From: Nitrospira sp. Ga0074138
Lineage (GTDB): Bacteria; Nitrospirota; Nitrospiria; Nitrospirales; Nitrospiraceae
Direction: 5' to 3'
Length of the DNA: 64,000 bases
Assembly: GCA_001464735.1 (NCBI GenBank)
Contig: LNDU01000008.1
Span: forward strand, 124,001-188,000
Shown: in pieces, positions 60,702-64,000 of the stretch
Numbering within the stretch: position 1 is the stretch's first letter
Layout of the letters: every line of letters starts with the position of its first letter
The notes under the pieces: model-generated
The model's input: the letters and a program-made list of their open reading frames with translations, nothing else
Told to the model about the DNA's origin: nothing
Database searches by the model: none
Made by a program: the position numbers and the translations under genes

Positions 60702-61011
60702 TAGGATCGCCTGGCATTGGGCAATTCGGTCGCCAGATCGTGACAATTGCGCCAATTCCATTTCTCTTTGACGTCGTCGAGCGTGCTTCGCGCAATGCGG
60801 CCGGGAAGACCGAGGGAATACAACTTGCTTTAATGGGCCCGCAGGCTCGACTCGATGCGCCATCACCAGGAACCGATCGCGATGCGAGAACGTCAGTGTT
60901 GGGTAGCGGCCTGAAGAACGGGCGACACAGCCCCGCAACCTATGCGGGGACAGGTGCCCCATCAATTGAGTAAACACGCTACTGATGCCATAAATCTTCA
61001 GGGACAGATCC

Positions 61012-61428
61012 TTACCATGATCCCTCCTCCCTACTACTCATCAACGTCACGTACACCGTGCGTTCGCGTGGGCCATCGAGTTCGACCAGCAACACCGATT
61101 GCCAGGTCCCAAGCATCAGTTTACTGTCCGACACGATGACGGTCAACGACGGACCGAGAATCGAGGAGGCCATGTGCGACCAGGCATGCGCCGGATTATG
61201 CGCGTGCTGAAACTGAATGCGTGGGATCATTTCCTCCACGACTTGTAGAAAATCCTGCTCCGTCCCCTCCCCGATCTCCCCGGTCGTCAGCGCAGCCGTC
61301 GTGTGAGTGACAAAGAGAACACAGAGCCCTTCCTGTAGCTTCGCCGTTCGGACCAGCGACTCAAGCCGATCTGTTAGATCTATGACCTCTTTTTTGGCTG
61401 ACGTTTTGATGCGGAACACTTCGGCCAT
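61012..61428 (-). CDS. YjbQ family protein (secondary thiamine-phosphate synthase-like)
   Basis: LQEGLCVLFVTHTTAALTTGE...HNPAHAWSHMASSILGPSLTVIVSDSKLMLGTWQSVLLVELDGPRERTVYVTLM. Confidence 0.93.
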   Translation of the reverse strand: MAEVFRIKTSAKKEVIDLTDRLESLVRTAKLQEGLCVLFVTHTTAALTTGEIGEGTEQDFLQVVEEMIPRIQFQHAHNPAHAWSHMASSILGPSLTVIVSDSKLMLGTWQSVLLVELDGPRERTVYVTLMSSREEGSW

Positions 61429-61562
61429 ATGGACAAATCCTAAATGAAGCAGAAGCCTGAGACGGATGCGATAACAATGATAAGGCATCTTGCCTGACTC
61501 ACTTGGAAACGAAGTGAGTTCGTGAAAATTCGATGGTTGGTGCTGACGCTGCACGCCAGCAT

Positions 61563-62207
61563 TTATCCTCCGGAGGCTCGTGAAATTTGCTTAATGGTTG
61601 TGGCAGTTCCCATATCGGATGCCTCAATACGAACCTGATCACCTGGTGTGAAGGTGCAATCCTTTCCGCCCACGATAAATCCTGAGCCTCGAGCCACATC
61701 CTCCTTGGCAGTTGCATCAGTAGTCCCAACCATCTCTTTCAATTCATTCGGATCTCTAGATAATGCACCTCTCTCAGTTGGTGCGACATCTTGTTGTGAC
61801 GGCTTGCTGCCTTGGCCCCCTGTCCGCGCTTGTTTCTCCATTGAGGCTGTGGGAGCGATTTCCTGGTGCTCTTTGGCACCTTCTTGTCCTGTCGAGAATT
61901 GGGTACCAGGACTTTTAGCACAGACCTTATTGGTATCCTTCGTCACCCGGAGCGTGATGTTCTGACCATGCTCCCCCCGAATGGAAAAGTGTTCCCCTTG
62001 AATCCCTGTAATTTCCCCTTCGATAACTTCGGGGCCACCTGTCATCACGTTTGAAGATTCACTCCCTGGCAAGCCAAGTCCCTGTTGGCCTTTCACATCC
62101 GTAGTCTCTCCTTGTGCAGTCCCTCCCGCTGCAATGACCCCGCTGGGGAAGTTGACCCCCACGGCCAATGCGACCAAGACGAGACCTCCCATGATACGTT
62201 GTTCCAT
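61563..62207 (-). CDS. Small exported protein (OB-like)
   Basis: Signal peptide; IEGEITGIQGEHFSIRGEHGQNITLRVTKDTNKVC...GDQVRIEASDMGTATTIKQI. Confidence 0.62.
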   Translation of the reverse strand: MEQRIMGGLVLVALAVGVNFPSGVIAAGGTAQGETTDVKGQQGLGLPGSESSNVMTGGPEVIEGEITGIQGEHFSIRGEHGQNITLRVTKDTNKVCAKSPGTQFSTGQEGAKEHQEIAPTASMEKQARTGGQGSKPSQQDVAPTERGALSRDPNELKEMVGTTDATAKEDVARGSGFIVGGKDCTFTPGDQVRIEASDMGTATTIKQISRASGG

Positions 62208-62413
62208 GATGTCACCTCGTTCAACAGTTACGGACATTCATCTCTTGTTCACGCTCAATACTTGTGTTGCGAAGCGTCCTGAGGATCTCATTCGATCTCG
62301 CGAACGGTGATCACCCGACTAATAAGACCCTTAGTACACTGCTTTTGCTGAAAGCCCCGGTATCCCTGATCCCCCAACCATCTAAAGTGCTCCCTTGTTG
62401 GTCGGAGGGGATG

Positions 62414-62770
62414 TCAGTGGCTCATGCTTTGATCTGTCAGAAACGAAATGGCATGATTTTGCTCATTGTACTTAGCCACCACATTGGCTCCTAAGTCTGG
62501 GCTTAGCATAATGTCCTTCCTTGTGGTCGCCTTATCGACATGAAGCACTACCACCTGACCGGTATCGTTATCCTTCACTCCCACATGCCACGTTTGTGCA
62601 GCCTTCGCGTCCGGATTAACACTCATGACCTTCCCTTTAATGGTGTGGCCCGTCTGCACATTCGGCTTGTCATAGACCTCCCGGTCTACGGAGAGCGCAA
62701 TCGTTGAAACACTTGCGCACAACAGAACTGCTAGCAGTGTCGTTCCTATCGTCTTGGACATGATTCGCAT
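62414..62770 (-). CDS. Small exported protein (OB-like)
   Basis: Signal peptide; IKGKVMSVNPDAKAAQTWHVGVKDNDTGQVVVLHVDKATTRKDIMLSPDLGANVVAKYNEQNHAISFL. Confidence 0.62.
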   Translation of the reverse strand: MRIMSKTIGTTLLAVLLCASVSTIALSVDREVYDKPNVQTGHTIKGKVMSVNPDAKAAQTWHVGVKDNDTGQVVVLHVDKATTRKDIMLSPDLGANVVAKYNEQNHAISFLTDQSMSH

Positions 62771-62841
62771 ATTCGACCCTCCTTTGATGTGACGTGCAAT
62801 CCCATACATGCACAGATAGTATGCTTACTTGCTGCCGCCGC

Positions 62842-63142
62842 TTAGCCCGTTGAGCCCATGCCACCGGGACCTGAGCCTATGCCGGATGAGGTGGCCCCTG
62901 TCGATCCTTTACCCGGATTCTTCGTACTCGAATCGGGCATGCGATCCGATCGCCTGGAGTCACTTCACCACCTGTTTTGGCGCAACGCTTCGACCATCAC
63001 GGTCCATTTCTGTGTTACCACATTCACGGCCTTGCTTCATGGCGTCTGCACTGCACTGCTGGGTTTCTGCTCCTCCAGACAATAAGAGCAGCCCATTCGT
63101 GATCACGAGATATACGCCCCGCTTAATGGATAGAGACGCCAC
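62842..63142 (-). pseudogene. Possible frameshifted small exported protein
   Basis: ORF MASLSIKRGVYLVITNGLLLLSGGAETQQCSADAMKQGRECGNTEMDRDGRSVAPKQVVK* followed in the next frame by SDSRRSDRMPDSSTKNPGKGSTGATSSGIGSGPGGMGSTG*. Confidence 0.35.
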
Positions 63143-63303
63143 CTCCTAAGTATTGGGTCGAATGAAAATCATTCTCTGGGGCTTGCTGGTTAGAGCCTAC
63201 TGAAGTCTACGGGAGTGCGATACTGGGAAAAGGCATAGGGCGCGGGATTGAAATGAAGCGAAAGGATGATAATCAGGAGATTATCACTCGTTAGGACACA
63301 AAC

Positions 63304-63492
63304 ATTCTCGCAACTAAAACTGAACGACCATCGTGGTCTTGGACTCGGCCTTTTTAGCGCCAAATGGATCGTAGATGCCCATAAGGGAGGCATTGCGGGC
63401 CATCACAGATCTTTGGAAGAAAAGCATATTCAGCTTCACTCTCTCACTGCACTAATTGGGCGATAGGTCTAAAGCTTCTATAACGGCTCTAC
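63304..63492 (+). pseudogene. Truncated duplicate of the kinase 3' end (57567-57755), frame disrupted
   Basis: TCTCGCAACTAAAACTGAACGACCATCGTGGTCTTGGACTCGGCC...CACTGCACTAATTGGGCGATAGGTCTAAAGCTTCTATAACGGCTCTAC. Confidence 0.9.
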
Positions 63493-63666
63493 GCTCGCGC
63501 CACGTCCAGAAATAGCGGACGGCTGAGATCCAGTCTGAAGCTGCGGTAGGGATCACTGTGATTGTGGAACAGCGGTGGCTCGTCCTATTAAAGCCCACAA
63601 CCTGTCGCGTCGACACATGCGATTGACTGACAACACAGATGAACGCTCTGATGCCCGAAAAGGAGG

Positions 63667-64000
63667 TTATGACGTTGGTTCTTCAGATGACTCGCCCACA
63701 AAGTAGAGGTATTTTTCCCCGGTGAGGTGCTGCGGTTGCACGATGTAATCGCCGGTCATCGAGGGAATCCACACGGACTTTGCTACCTCCAGATTCCCCC
63801 CCGTCATCGCCCAAGCGAGACCGCCCACAATCCCGCCCCCAATCGCATAGGCAACCTTTGCGGCACCGTAGGGCATGGAGAGCATCCAGCAGGCTGCTTG
63901 AAGCCCGGCTTCTGTAGGGCTAGATGAACTTGAGGGGCTCGAGGAACTCCTTTCCGGTATTTCTTCCACGTGAGCCAGTGCCGATCCCCCACTCGCGACG
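63667..64000 (-). CDS. Exported Ser-rich protein of unknown function (5' end beyond the window)
   Basis: Open frame runs to the window edge: VASGGSALAHVEEIPERSSSSPSSSSSPTEAGLQAACWMLSMPYGAAKVAYAIGGGIVGGLAW. Confidence 0.5.
   Translation of the reverse strand, partial: VASGGSALAHVEEIPERSSSSPSSSSSPTEAGLQAACWMLSMPYGAAKVAYAIGGGIVGGLAWAMTGGNLEVAKSVWIPSMTGDYIVQPQHLTGEKYLYFVGESSEEPTS

Noticed and set aside
1-64000. CRISPR arrays, tRNA/rRNA genes, transposases, anti-phage systems
   Set aside because: No regularly spaced direct repeats, no tRNA/rRNA sequence and no transposase or defence-protein motifs recognised on either strand; a dedicated scan would be needed to exclude them.

Overview
Ordinary bacterial chromosome, with no rRNA, tRNA, CRISPR array, integrase or transposase seen. 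Gene content and style suggest Nitrospira/Nitrospirota, but this is inference. The window is dense in stress and storage genes: trehalose/glycogen metabolism (GDE, TreZ, GlgX, TreY, GlgC), NHEJ repair (Ku at ~12 kb, LigD at ~58 kb), a large catalase with a C-terminal DJ-1-like domain, a ferritin-like protein, paralogue pairs of hemerythrin, DUF72 and YihY/BrkB proteins, DksA/TraR, IscU, three sensor kinases, and many small exported proteins or lipoproteins. The best candidates for something new are: (1) a translationally coupled YqcI/YcgG (GntA-like) + DUF1989 gene pair, possibly guanidino/urea-type N metabolism; (2) a recurrent intergenic motif, ACTAGG-(A/G)AA(A)G(T/C)CC-(A)TAG, upstream of many of the stress genes; (3) a set of decayed gene fragments derived from intact neighbours (kinase 3' end, ferritin-like, TreZ N-terminus, SthA C-terminus); (4) a sensor kinase with a degenerate receiver and an apparent internal PAS deletion. 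All calls are from reading the sequence and the supplied ORFs; no database search was run.
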